Source of the DNA: Robinsoniella peoriensis
GTDB taxonomy: Bacteria > Bacillota > Clostridia > Lachnospirales > Lachnospiraceae
Assembly (NCBI RefSeq): GCF_042680125.1
Contig: NZ_JBHTNY010000003.1
DNA: 64,000 nucleotides
Reading direction: 5' to 3' (one strand)
Shown here: piece by piece, positions 44,637 to 53,600 of the stretch
Numbering within the stretch: position 1 is the stretch's first letter
Layout of the letters: every line of letters starts with the position of its first letter
The notes under the pieces: generated by a model
What the model was told of the DNA's origin: nothing
The model's database searches: none
What the model saw: only the letters and a program-made list of their open reading frames with translations
Translations under genes and position numbers: made by a program

Positions 44637-45674
44637 TTAAACTTTTTCCATATAACTTCTGCGTAACTGTCCACAGGCGCCATTGATATCTCTGCCCATT
44701 TCTCTTCTTATAGTAACATTAATTCCACATTTTTCAAGTTTATTTTTGAAATTGTCAATAACTTTTTTCTGGGATTGAACATAATCCCGTTCCTTAATCG
44801 GATTCACAGGAATCAGATTTACATGACAGTTTAACGGCTTAACCAATGCGGCCAGTTCATCTGCATCTTCCTTTTTGTCGTTCACACCGCCAACCAGGCT
44901 GTACTCAAAAGTAATCCGCCTGCCTGTTTTTTCAAAATAATACTTGCATGCATCGATTACTTCATCCAGGCTGTATTTATTGGATATTGGCATTAGTTCA
45001 AGCCTCTTTGCCTGGTTAGATGCATGAAGAGACAGCGCCAGGGTAATCTGTAACTGTTCATCTGCAAGCTGTTTCATCCTGGGAACGATTCCGCATGTGG
45101 AAACAGTAATATTTCGCTGGCTGATATTCAGCCCGTGTTCGTCTGTAAGCATCTGGAAAAATTTCAATATATTGTCATAATTGTCGAGAGGTTCACCCGT
45201 TCCCATTACAACGACATTGCTAACCCGCTCCCCAGACAGCTTCTGGATCCGGTAAATCTGGTCTAGCATTTCTGCTGCCGTAAGATTCCGGGTCCATCCT
45301 CCAATCGTCGAAGCACAGAAACGGCATCCCATCTTACACCCCACCTGGGAAGAAATACACACGGAATTCCCGTGTTTATACCGCATGAGTACACTTTCAA
45401 TTACATTTTGATCCTTCAGTTCAAATAAGTATTTTTGTGTCCCGTCTATCTGAGAAGTGAGTACTTCCGCTACCGAAAGACATGTACAATCATAATGCTC
45501 TGTCAGTGTATCTCTGAGATTTTTGGATAAATTCGTCATTTCATTAGGCGAATCTGCCAGTTTTTGATGTATCCACTGATAAATCTGACCCGCCCGAAAC
45601 GGTTTTTCTCCAATCTTTGCCATCTCCGCTTTCATCTCTTGAAAATCAAGCGTCTTTAAATCTACTTTTCCCAT
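44637..45674 (-). CDS. rlmN: 23S rRNA (adenine-2503-C2)-methyltransferase RlmN
   Basis: This 345-residue radical SAM enzyme methylates A2503 of 23S rRNA and A37 of some tRNAs. The [4Fe-4S] motif is CKMGCRFCAST (around 118-128), followed by MGTGEPLDNYDN; a C-terminal Cys (CGQLRRSYM) is in the place of the catalytic Cys. It follows rsmB by four bases. The ribosome site, AGGTTAGTGAA, lies at the end of rsmB. Confidence 0.96.
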   Translation of the reverse strand: MGKVDLKTLDFQEMKAEMAKIGEKPFRAGQIYQWIHQKLADSPNEMTNLSKNLRDTLTEHYDCTCLSVAEVLTSQIDGTQKYLFELKDQNVIESVLMRYKHGNSVCISSQVGCKMGCRFCASTIGGWTRNLTAAEMLDQIYRIQKLSGERVSNVVVMGTGEPLDNYDNILKFFQMLTDEHGLNISQRNITVSTCGIVPRMKQLADEQLQITLALSLHASNQAKRLELMPISNKYSLDEVIDACKYYFEKTGRRITFEYSLVGGVNDKKEDADELAALVKPLNCHVNLIPVNPIKERDYVQSQKKVIDNFKNKLEKCGINVTIRREMGRDINGACGQLRRSYMEKV

Positions 45675-45678
45675 TTCA

Positions 45679-47034
45679 CTAACCTATCCTCTTAAATCTT
45701 GCCATAAAGAATCCGTCTGTCTTGTGAATTCCCGGCAATAACTGCAGATAACCTGCTTTTGTGGTTTTACTTCTCAGTTCTTCACAGATATACGGATCAA
45801 TGCTTTCCAGCTGGAAAGGATAATTATCCAAAAACCATTTAACATTAAACTGATTCTCATCTGCTCCTATGGTGCAGGTACTGTAAATCAGGGTTCCGCC
45901 AACTTTTACATAAGGGTAAACTGTATCCAGTATCTTCCGCTGCAGCTTAACCAGTTCCTGCTGCTTTGTCTCTGTCATTTTATATTTTATATCTGTTTTT
46001 TTACCAATCACACCCAGACCTGAGCAAGGAAGGTCTGCCAGCAGAATATCTGCCTTTTCCACTGACGCACCATCGAATACCGTAGCATCCTGACGTACGG
46101 CTATCATATTAATAAGTCCGACCCGCTCGATATTTTCCAGCATCATATCAACTTTATAATCCGTAATATCTCTTGCTTCCACATGTCCGCTGCCATTTAG
46201 CTTATCTGCTAAATGAAGGCTTTTTCCTCCCGGTGCCGCACAGACATCGATGCAGTAGTCTCCAAACTTCGGCGCTGCTATCTCCGCAACCAACATGGAA
46301 CTTACATCCTGTACCTGGAACATTCCTTCTTTAAATGCATTGATGGCCTGCATATAATTATAATCAGAGATCTCCAGTGCATAATCCAGATATGAGACAT
46401 CTTCTGCCGTGATATTCTGCTCTTTTAGACTTGCCTTTACTTCTTCTTTTGATGCCTTATTCAGATTACAGCGGATACTGGTCTTCTGGTCTTTCTCAAA
46501 ATTAGTGCAGACCATTTCAACGGTTTTCAGATCATACTGTCCCAGCCATTTTCTCAATATCCATTCCGGCATGGAGTACCTTACCGAAAGATAATGAAGG
46601 GGATCCTTTACCGGATCCGGGTACTCAACCTTGTCTATTCCTCTTGCTATACTTCGAAGCACTCCGTTTACAAATCCTTTTAAGCTGTAAAACCCGCGCT
46701 TCTGGGCTATTTTTACAGCTTCATTACAGACTGCCGAATCCGGAATGCTGTCCATATATTTAATCTGATACACTGACATCCGCAGAAGATTGCGGATTAA
46801 AGGCTTCATATTTGCCACCTTTACCGTAGAAAACTGCTCCAGAATATAATCCATCTGAAGCATATACTCTATGGTTCCCTCCGCAAGCCTCGTAATGAAT
46901 GCCCTGTCCCTTTTTTCTAAATACTGATACTTCTCCAGGACGCCGCGGATTACAACATGACTATATTCTTCTTCCTCCGTAACCTCCATTAAAATACCCA
47001 GTACAATTTCTCTTAAGTTCACCGTTTTAGTCAC
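45679..47034 (-). CDS. rsmB: 16S rRNA (cytosine-967-C5)-methyltransferase RsmB
   Basis: This 451-residue protein combines an N-terminal NusB-like RNA-binding domain (to about residue 140) with a SAM methyltransferase domain. Motifs are DVCAAPGGKSLHLA, DLPCSGLG, and YSTCTIGADENQ with the catalytic Cys. The GTG start at 47034 follows AGGAGGAAGGAATC and overlaps the peptidase gene by eight bases. Confidence 0.96.
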   Translation of the reverse strand: MTKTVNLREIVLGILMEVTEEEEYSHVVIRGVLEKYQYLEKRDRAFITRLAEGTIEYMLQMDYILEQFSTVKVANMKPLIRNLLRMSVYQIKYMDSIPDSAVCNEAVKIAQKRGFYSLKGFVNGVLRSIARGIDKVEYPDPVKDPLHYLSVRYSMPEWILRKWLGQYDLKTVEMVCTNFEKDQKTSIRCNLNKASKEEVKASLKEQNITAEDVSYLDYALEISDYNYMQAINAFKEGMFQVQDVSSMLVAEIAAPKFGDYCIDVCAAPGGKSLHLADKLNGSGHVEARDITDYKVDMMLENIERVGLINMIAVRQDATVFDGASVEKADILLADLPCSGLGVIGKKTDIKYKMTETKQQELVKLQRKILDTVYPYVKVGGTLIYSTCTIGADENQFNVKWFLDNYPFQLESIDPYICEELRSKTTKAGYLQLLPGIHKTDGFFMARFKRIG

Positions 47035-47770
47035 GATTCCTTCCTCCTGATAGTATGATCAAACGAAGCAGCTGCAAAATAGAAGATGCCAGACTCGCAA
47101 CGTAAGTAAGTGCTGCTGCTGAAAGTACCTGCTTTACACCAGCTACCTCCTGGTCTCCGCAAATATGGGAAGACCCAAGAATTTTAACAGCACGTGATGA
47201 AGCATTGAATTCTACTGGAAGTGTTACCAGCTGAAAAATTACCGCCAGTGTAAATAAAACGATTCCCGCTGTCATTAGCGGTCCCATTGAAAATATCAGC
47301 CCTGCCAGGAAAATCGGCCAGAACAGTGTGGATCCCAGGTTTGCTGCGGGAACCAGAGTACTTCTGAGGATCAGTGGCTTATACTGCTCCTGATGCTGGA
47401 TTGCATGACCACATTCATGTGCCGCCACTCCGATGGCAGCCACTGAGGTTGACATGTAAGTACTATCTGATAAATTTAATGTCTTAGATCTGGGATCGTA
47501 ATGGTCGGTCAGATTTCCCTGTACCCGCCGGATCCCTACATCATAAATACCTGCACCGTGAAGAATCCGCTCTGCTGCCTGCGCACCGGTAAGTCCAGAC
47601 ATACTGCGCACCTTGTCGTATTTTGCAAAAGTACTTTTTACCCTGGCAGAAGCGATCAATGAGATTACCAGTCCGATCAGCACCAGAATCATAGTCGGAT
47701 CATAAAGCATACCTAAACCGCCAAAACCTAATCCATAAAATCCGTTTGAACTGCTATAGCTAAGTAACAT
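47027..47770 (-). CDS. YugP-like membrane zinc metallopeptidase
   Basis: This 247-residue protein has three or four membrane segments and the zinc motif HECGHAIQHQ (around residue 112) in a cytoplasmic loop, as in the DUF2268/YugP neutral zinc metallopeptidase family. Its substrate is unknown. It is commonly found beside fmt and rsmB in Firmicutes. I prefer ATG at 47770, ten bases after AAGGG; an ATG three codons earlier is too close to the site. Confidence 0.87.
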   Translation of the reverse strand: MLLSYSSSNGFYGLGFGGLGMLYDPTMILVLIGLVISLIASARVKSTFAKYDKVRSMSGLTGAQAAERILHGAGIYDVGIRRVQGNLTDHYDPRSKTLNLSDSTYMSTSVAAIGVAAHECGHAIQHQEQYKPLILRSTLVPAANLGSTLFWPIFLAGLIFSMGPLMTAGIVLFTLAVIFQLVTLPVEFNASSRAVKILGSSHICGDQEVAGVKQVLSAAALTYVASLASSILQLLRLIILSGGRNRD

Positions 47771-47902
47771 GATTTTCATTCCCTTCTATCATCATCTAAG
47801 TGTGATAAATAACATTCACACTGCTTCAAGTGAGACTATTCTAACCTATTTTTTGCAAAAAACCACCGACTTCACAGTAATTTCATAAATTCTTAAACTT
47901 TT

Positions 47903-48835
47903 TTAAGATAAAAGACTGCCAACCGCTAATTGGCATCCCCGTAAAAATGCATCCACAGGCATTTTTTTCTTGCCTTCCAGCTGGACTTCCAAAAGGCTTA
48001 ACATACCGTCCCCGGTCTGCACTTTTACCGAGTTTCTGGTGATTTCGACAACCGTCCCCGGTGCTGACCCGGAATTACCTTCTTCTGCGTCAGACATCCA
48101 GATCTTCAATGTTTTCCCGTCCAGATGCGTATATGCACTGGGCCATGGATTCAATCCCCTGATCAGGCGTTCCAGTTCTGCCGCACTCTTCTTCCAGTCG
48201 ATCTGCCCGTCTTCTTTTTTTAACATTCTGGCATAATCGGTGGAACTCTCTTCCGGCTGTTTTTCATAAGATACCTGACCGGATTCCAGCTTATCCAATG
48301 TTTCTATCAGCAGCTCTGCCCCCGCCTGACTAAGCTTATCAAACAGGCTGCCTCCCGTTTCTTTTTTCTCAAGCTCCACCACTCTGGTGGTGATCATATC
48401 ACCGGTATCCAATCCTGCATCCATACGCATAATTGTGACTCCGGATTCCTTTTCCCCATCAATCACTGCCCACTGAATAGGTGCCGCCCCCCGGTACTTC
48501 GGCAATAAAGAACCATGTACATTCAGGCATCCAAGTCTTGGAACGTCCAGGACTGCCTGGGGTATAATCTGACCAAAAGCCACCACTACAACCACATCCG
48601 GAGAAAGTTCTTTTAATATTTCTAAAAATTCCGGATCTCTTACTTTTTTCGGCTGGTAAACAGGAATTCCTGCTTTCTCTGCCACTTCTTTTACCGGAGG
48701 AAACTGCATTGCTTTTCCTCTACCCTTTGGTTTGTCCGGCTGGGTTACTACTGCCAAAACCTCATGCCGGGATTCTATTAGTTTCTTCAATGTCCCCACT
48801 GCAAAATCCGGGGTTCCCATAAATACAATTTTCAA
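47903..48835 (-). CDS. fmt: methionyl-tRNA formyltransferase
   Basis: This 310-residue enzyme formylates initiator Met-tRNA. It has VFMGTPDFAV at the N terminus and HGSLLPKYRGAAPIQWAV with the catalytic His, plus a C-terminal OB-fold tRNA-binding domain. The start is TTG at 48835, seven bases after AAAGGG, giving MKIVFMGTPDF as in relatives; the upstream in-frame extension lacks a site. It is encoded just after def, its functional partner. Confidence 0.96.
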   Translation of the reverse strand: MKIVFMGTPDFAVGTLKKLIESRHEVLAVVTQPDKPKGRGKAMQFPPVKEVAEKAGIPVYQPKKVRDPEFLEILKELSPDVVVVVAFGQIIPQAVLDVPRLGCLNVHGSLLPKYRGAAPIQWAVIDGEKESGVTIMRMDAGLDTGDMITTRVVELEKKETGGSLFDKLSQAGAELLIETLDKLESGQVSYEKQPEESSTDYARMLKKEDGQIDWKKSAAELERLIRGLNPWPSAYTHLDGKTLKIWMSDAEEGNSGSAPGTVVEITRNSVKVQTGDGMLSLLEVQLEGKKKMPVDAFLRGCQLAVGSLLS

Positions 48836-48889
48836 CTTTATACCCTTTGCATATTCCAGGCCTGCCTGCAATACTGCCACTTACAAAAC

Positions 48890-48945
48890 AGGCTGAAAGA
48901 ATCAAAGCGTGGCATCCTTTCAATATCAGAATTTTCTTTCAGCCT
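48890..48945. repeat. hairpin between def and fmt
   Basis: AGGCTGAAAGAA (48890-48901) pairs perfectly with TTCTTTCAGCCT (48934-48945) over 12 bp around a 32-base loop. On the minus strand TGTTTTG follows, so it may act as a weak terminator or processing site inside the operon. Confidence 0.55.
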
Positions 48946-48968
48946 TATAACTTTTTTCTAAAGAATGA

Positions 48969-49445
48969 CTATTCTTCTTCCTCTAAACTTTCCACATCCA
49001 TCAGTTCCCCCTCCACATGGTTGGTGAACATAACTCCGTCCAGGTGATCGCACTCATGGCAGACTGCTCTTGCAAGCAATTCCGTAGCTTCCAGCGTAAA
49101 TTCTTCCATATTTTCATCCAGTGCTTTCACTTTTACATAATTGGGTCTTGTTACAATGCCGGTCTTGCCAGGCAGGCTTAAACATCCTTCATTTCCAGTC
49201 TGTTCATCCGCTTTTTCCACAATCTCAGGATTGATAAATACTCTTGGAGTTCCGTCCGTATCGATCACCACAATTCTTTTCAAAATTCCAACCTGTGGTG
49301 CCGCAAGGCCCACTCCCATTTCCATGTACATCGTTTCAAACATATCCTCGATAAGTTCCTGGATTCTCGGAGTCATCTCTTTTACTGGTTTACATTTCTT
49401 CGTTAAAACCGGATCCCCCATAATTCTTATCTTTCTGAGTGCCAT
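48969..49445 (-). CDS. def: peptide deformylase
   Basis: This 158-residue metalloenzyme removes the formyl group from new proteins. All three family motifs are present: GVGLAAPQVG (around 44-53), EGCLSLPG with the metal Cys, and HECDHLDG with the two metal His and catalytic Glu. The start at 49445 follows GGAGGAAAGTAAA. Confidence 0.96.
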   Translation of the reverse strand: MALRKIRIMGDPVLTKKCKPVKEMTPRIQELIEDMFETMYMEMGVGLAAPQVGILKRIVVIDTDGTPRVFINPEIVEKADEQTGNEGCLSLPGKTGIVTRPNYVKVKALDENMEEFTLEATELLARAVCHECDHLDGVMFTNHVEGELMDVESLEEEE

Positions 49446-49494
49446 TTTACTTTCCTCCAACTCTTTTGTTTATATTATCAGGGCATCAATGTAA

Positions 49495-51717
49495 TCAATT
49501 CAGATCGAACTGTATATTTACACTTTCATATCCCTGGTTTGCTTCTATATATTGTTCCACTTTATCTTTAATCATAGTCAGTAAATCGTGTCTTTCTTCC
49601 TTCAGATATATAACTTTATGATAGATATCATTTACCTTTGCAACCGGTTCATCTGCCGGTCCGATAATGCGCACACTGGTATTTCCCGCAATCCGTACAA
49701 TAAACTTTTGCAGATAATCCATGGCCAGACTTAAATGCATCAACTCCTGACATGCTCCGTGAATTGCCATCATATTTGATGCAGGCGGATACCCCGCCAG
49801 ACTCCGATAGGCTATTTCCTGTTCGTAGAAGCTTTCGTAATCCTGATTTGCCGCTGTGATAATGCAATAGTGCTCCGGGTCATACGTCTGGATGATGACT
49901 TCCCCTTTTTCCTCACCTCTGCCTGCTCTGCCCGCAGCCTGGGTCAGCAATTGAAAAGTACGTTCCCCTGCCCGGTAATCACTGGCATGAAGTGAAAGAT
50001 CCGCCGCTAATATCCCAACCAGGGTCACATTTGGAAAATCATGCCCTTTTACAATCATCTGGGTTCCGATTAATATGTCTGCTTCCTGATTAGAAAAGGC
50101 CGACAGTATTTTTTCATGTCCATCCTTTTCTTTCGTAGTGTCCATATCCATTCTTAATATCTTTGCCTGGGGGAATTCTTTCTGTACAAACTCTTCTACC
50201 TGCTGGGTTCCCACCCGAAATCCCCTGATGAATTCAGAACCGCAGTTCGGACACTTCTGAGGCCGGGGTTCTTCGTAACCGCAATAATGGCAAACTAGCT
50301 TTCCGTTATTATGAACTGACAGGGAGACATCGCAATGAGGGCACTGAATAACATGTCCGCACATACGGCAGGAGATAAAGCCTGCATAACCTCTTCTGTT
50401 TAAGAATAACATAACCTGCTGCCTCTTATCAAGCCGGTCCTGCATCAATTCTTTTAACCTGCCGCTTATGACCGAACGGTTTCCTGTCTTAATCTCTTTA
50501 CGCATGTCTTCCACAAATACATTTGGAAGTTCACTGGTCCTTGCCCTGTTCTGCATGGTGAACAGTGTATATTCTCCAGTCTTTGCCTTATAATAAGCAT
50601 CCACTGATGGAGTTGCCGAACCAAGTACCACCTTGGCGCCTTCTAAGACACCACGCTGGATTGCAACCTCCCTGGCATGATAGCGGGGTACGCTTTCACT
50701 TTTATATGTCGGCTCATGCTCTTCATCAATAATGATGATTCCCAAATTAGGAAAGGGGGTGAACAATGCAGACCTTGGACCGATCATCACATCGATGTCA
50801 CCCTGCTTTGCCCGTTCAAACTGATCAAAACGCTCCCCCGGGGACAGCCGGGAGTTCATAATCGAAATCCGGTCTCCGAACCGTTTATAAAAACGCATCA
50901 CAGTCTGATAAGTAAGTGCAATTTCCGGGATCAGCACAATCGCCTGCTGCCCCTTATCGATTGCATGGGCAATCAGCTCCATATATACCTCTGTCTTGCC
51001 GCTGCCGGTGATCCCATGTATCAGATACGTACGTTCTTCTTTATCTTCCCAGCCGGCAATGATCTTATCTGCAATATATGCCTGTTCTTCGTTAAGCCGA
51101 AGCAGATAATCTTCTTTCATCCCCAGTTTTATGGGATTGCGGTAGACCTTCGTGGTTTTTACCTCTATGATCTGCTGTTCTGTCAGTGACTTTATGGTGC
51201 CTCCGGTAATATTCAGCTTTGTTGTTACCAGTTCATAGGGAAGCTCTTCTGCCTCTAAGAGTGCTTCCAACAGACGCTCTCTGGCTTTTTGGTGTTTCTT
51301 TTTATAAAATTCCAGTTTTTCTTCCGCTTCCCTTCGTTCCATAATCAGGCAGATCTGTTTTTTTTCTTTTGGTTTGACCTTTTGCTTTATGGGAATTACC
51401 GTTTTAAGCGCCTGTATCATCGTCGCACCATAATTTTCCCTAATCCAGGCCGCCAGGGCAATCAGCCTGGATTCACTGTCACTGCTGTCTGTGACGATTT
51501 CGCAGATTTCCTTCATTTTTGACGGTTCGTATTCACATTTGCGGCTGATAGAAACCACGTACCCTTTAATGAATCTGTTTCCCCTGCCAAACGGAATCTT
51601 TACAACCATTCCTATCTGCAGGCTGCCCTGCATTTCTTGGGGAATCTGGTACTGGAATGTTCGATCCAGTTTCTCCTGTGTAATATCCACAATAATATTT
51701 GCGTATAACTTTTGCAT
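49495..51717 (-). CDS. priA: primosomal replication restart helicase PriA
   Basis: This 740-residue superfamily 2 helicase reloads the replisome at stalled forks. It has the N-terminal 3'-end-binding domain (KIPFGRGNRFIKGYVV), Walker A GITGSGKTEVYME, DEEH (IIIDEEHEPTYKS), a zinc-binding insert of eight Cys (CRMCGHVIQCPHC ... CHYCGY ... CPNCGS), and helicase motif VI with QAAGRAGRG. The ribosome site AAGGAGAATAA adjoins the end of a repeat copy lying in the gap after murE. Confidence 0.97.
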   Translation of the reverse strand: MQKLYANIIVDITQEKLDRTFQYQIPQEMQGSLQIGMVVKIPFGRGNRFIKGYVVSISRKCEYEPSKMKEICEIVTDSSDSESRLIALAAWIRENYGATMIQALKTVIPIKQKVKPKEKKQICLIMERREAEEKLEFYKKKHQKARERLLEALLEAEELPYELVTTKLNITGGTIKSLTEQQIIEVKTTKVYRNPIKLGMKEDYLLRLNEEQAYIADKIIAGWEDKEERTYLIHGITGSGKTEVYMELIAHAIDKGQQAIVLIPEIALTYQTVMRFYKRFGDRISIMNSRLSPGERFDQFERAKQGDIDVMIGPRSALFTPFPNLGIIIIDEEHEPTYKSESVPRYHAREVAIQRGVLEGAKVVLGSATPSVDAYYKAKTGEYTLFTMQNRARTSELPNVFVEDMRKEIKTGNRSVISGRLKELMQDRLDKRQQVMLFLNRRGYAGFISCRMCGHVIQCPHCDVSLSVHNNGKLVCHYCGYEEPRPQKCPNCGSEFIRGFRVGTQQVEEFVQKEFPQAKILRMDMDTTKEKDGHEKILSAFSNQEADILIGTQMIVKGHDFPNVTLVGILAADLSLHASDYRAGERTFQLLTQAAGRAGRGEEKGEVIIQTYDPEHYCIITAANQDYESFYEQEIAYRSLAGYPPASNMMAIHGACQELMHLSLAMDYLQKFIVRIAGNTSVRIIGPADEPVAKVNDIYHKVIYLKEERHDLLTMIKDKVEQYIEANQGYESVNIQFDLN

Positions 51718-51727
51718 TTATTCTCCT

Positions 51728-51790
51728 TGAGCGTGATTTGAAATTGCTTTCTGACTGCAGTGCATCACACTTTGCGGGAGATTTGTCTGT
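51728..51790. repeat. family B repeat copy overlapping the murE 3' end
   Basis: GAGCGTGATTTGAAATTGCTTTCTGAC followed by GCATCACACTTTGCGGGAGATTTGTC aligns over about 60 bases with the left half of the element at 53443. The murE stop codon (51765-51767) and its last six sense codons lie within the repeat. Confidence 0.7.
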
Positions 51791-53243
51791 CTTCATCCAA
51801 TATTTCCTGAATCAGAACACGTTCATCCATAGGATATTTTTTACCCTCAATTTCCTGATAATCTTCATGTCCCTTACCCGCCAGAACAATGACATCTCCC
51901 GGCTGGCCGTGATGAATGGCATAGGCAATTGCTTCTTTTCTGTCGCTAATCTTAATGAACTCTCCCTTTGTCTTCGAAATTCCAATCTCAATATCTGCTA
52001 ATATATCTTCCGGTTTTTCAAACCTGGGATTATCGGATGTAATAATCGTGAAGTCTGCAAGCCTGCCTGACACCTCGCCCATTTCATATCTTCTGGCTTT
52101 TGACCGGTTTCCGCCGCATCCAAAGACACAGACCAGTCTTTTGGGCTGATACTCCTTCAGCGTTCCAAGCAGGCTCTCCAGACTCATGGCATTATGGGCA
52201 TAATCGATCATCAAGGTAAATGCATCCGACACCTTAATCATTTCAATTCTGCCTTTTACTTTTGCCTTTCCAAGAGCATTAACGATATCCGATTCTTTTA
52301 CCCCAAAATGCCTGCAGATTGCAATGGCTGTCAGTGAATTATATACACTGAATTTCCCTGGGACATCTATTTCAACATCAAAATCCATAAGCCCATTTAC
52401 ATGGTAGGAAATCCCCAGATATCCCGGTTTCGATACCAGTTCTGTGTTGGTTGCACGAAGATCTGCTTTTTCGGAAAAGCCGTAGGTTTCCACTTCACAG
52501 GTATGCCCTTTTAGTATCTGATCCAGATGTTCATCATCTGCATTGAAGATACCCAGTTTGCACTGTTTAAACAGCATTGCCTTACACCTTAAATAGTCCT
52601 CAAAGCTCTCATGCTCCGCAGGGCCGATATGATCCGGTTCTATATTCGTAAAAATACCAATTTCAAAGGTAAATCCTGCCGTCCTGTGGAGCATCAGCCC
52701 CTGAGAGGAAACTTCCATCACAACACAGTCGCATCCTGCATCTGCCATGCGTCTAAAATATTCCTGCACCAGCGTAGATTCCGGTGTTGTGTTTGCCGCT
52801 GGAATTACAACCTCTCCGATAATGGCTTCTATCGTCCCTATCAGTCCTACCTTATGACCTGCGGATTCCAGGATAGATTTTACCATATATGTGGTTGTGG
52901 TTTTTCCCTTGGTTCCTGTAATCCCAATCACCTTTAATTCTTCCGCAGGATATCCATAATATGCCGCGGCAATAAGGGCCATGGCGTAACGTGTGTCTGC
53001 TACCTGAATCACCGTAACATGTTTTGGAGCATTTACCGGATCTTCTGCCACCAGAACCTTTGCTCCTTTTTCAACAACTTCTGCTGCATATTTATGTCCA
53101 TCACTGACGGCTCCTTTAATACAGATAAACAGAGAACCATCTGATACTTTTCTGGAGTCATTCACTACTTCCGTAACTTCTGTCTGAATATCCCCCTGAA
53201 TACACTGATATTCTACCCGTTCTAATAATTGTGCTAATTTCAT
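51765..53243 (-). CDS. murE: UDP-N-acetylmuramoyl-tripeptide ligase MurE
   Basis: This 492-residue Mur ligase adds the third stem-peptide residue. The ATP loop is GITGTKGKTTTTYM. The substrate motif DNPRFEKPE (D-N-P-R) points to meso-diaminopimelate rather than lysine. The start at 53243 gives MKLAQLLERVEY and follows GGAGGATAATATT. The last residues, QISRKV, are encoded by a copy of repeat family B, which suggests that the original C terminus was replaced. It heads the long run to thiN and has a promoter at 53360. Confidence 0.96.
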   Translation of the reverse strand: MKLAQLLERVEYQCIQGDIQTEVTEVVNDSRKVSDGSLFICIKGAVSDGHKYAAEVVEKGAKVLVAEDPVNAPKHVTVIQVADTRYAMALIAAAYYGYPAEELKVIGITGTKGKTTTTYMVKSILESAGHKVGLIGTIEAIIGEVVIPAANTTPESTLVQEYFRRMADAGCDCVVMEVSSQGLMLHRTAGFTFEIGIFTNIEPDHIGPAEHESFEDYLRCKAMLFKQCKLGIFNADDEHLDQILKGHTCEVETYGFSEKADLRATNTELVSKPGYLGISYHVNGLMDFDVEIDVPGKFSVYNSLTAIAICRHFGVKESDIVNALGKAKVKGRIEMIKVSDAFTLMIDYAHNAMSLESLLGTLKEYQPKRLVCVFGCGGNRSKARRYEMGEVSGRLADFTIITSDNPRFEKPEDILADIEIGISKTKGEFIKISDRKEAIAYAIHHGQPGDVIVLAGKGHEDYQEIEGKKYPMDERVLIQEILDEDRQISRKV

Positions 53244-53288
53244 AATATTATCCTCCATGTCTGTCTTACATGTCTTAATCCATAACCC

Positions 53289-53350
53289 CAGAGCGTGTTT
53301 AAAATTGCTTTCTGACAACAGAAGCTGATTTATGTGGTTACAGAGATTTT
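53289..53350. repeat. family B repeat copy in the murE leader
   Basis: CAGAGCGTGTTTAAAATTGCTTTCTGACA matches the left end of the element at 53443, with more divergent sequence after it up to CAGAGATTTTCTACCC. It lies between the murE promoter and start codon, so it would be part of the 5' untranslated leader. Confidence 0.6.
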
Positions 53351-53359
53351 CTACCCTTT

Positions 53360-53388
53360 AGGATAACATACCTACAGGTACTTTTCAA
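53360..53388 (-). promoter_or_regulatory. sigma-A type promoter of the murE-thiN run
   Basis: On the minus strand TTGAAA (53383-53388) and TATCCT (53360-53365) are 17 bases apart, giving a leader of about 110 bases that includes a family B repeat. Confidence 0.55.
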
Positions 53389-53442
53389 CTTTTTATCATC
53401 GCAGGAGACGACTTAAAATTGATGGCTTTTCACCCCTGCTTT

Positions 53443-53600
53443 AGTACGTATTTAAAAATTGCTTTCTGACAGCTGCGCGTCACAGTTTGTGGGAGATTTG
53501 TCCCGGATGAAGTGCGTAGCGGGCTACGTAACCTGAATCCGGGGCAAATATACCGCAAAGTGGGGCGTGCAGATGGCGGGAATGAATTTTCAAGCGCGCT
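53443..53600. repeat. full-length palindromic element, family B
   Basis: This 158-base element can fold end to end. The outer arms are AGTACGTATTTAAAAATTGC and, read inward from the right, AGCGCGCTTGAAAATTCATT. The inner arms TTTGTGGGAGATTTGTCCCG and TTTGCGGTATATTTGCCCCG continue to GCGTAGC/GCTACGT at the centre. Its right end carries the last two codons and stop of recQ. Partial relatives lie at 7919, 17753, 51728 and 53289. It has no coding potential. Confidence 0.82.
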
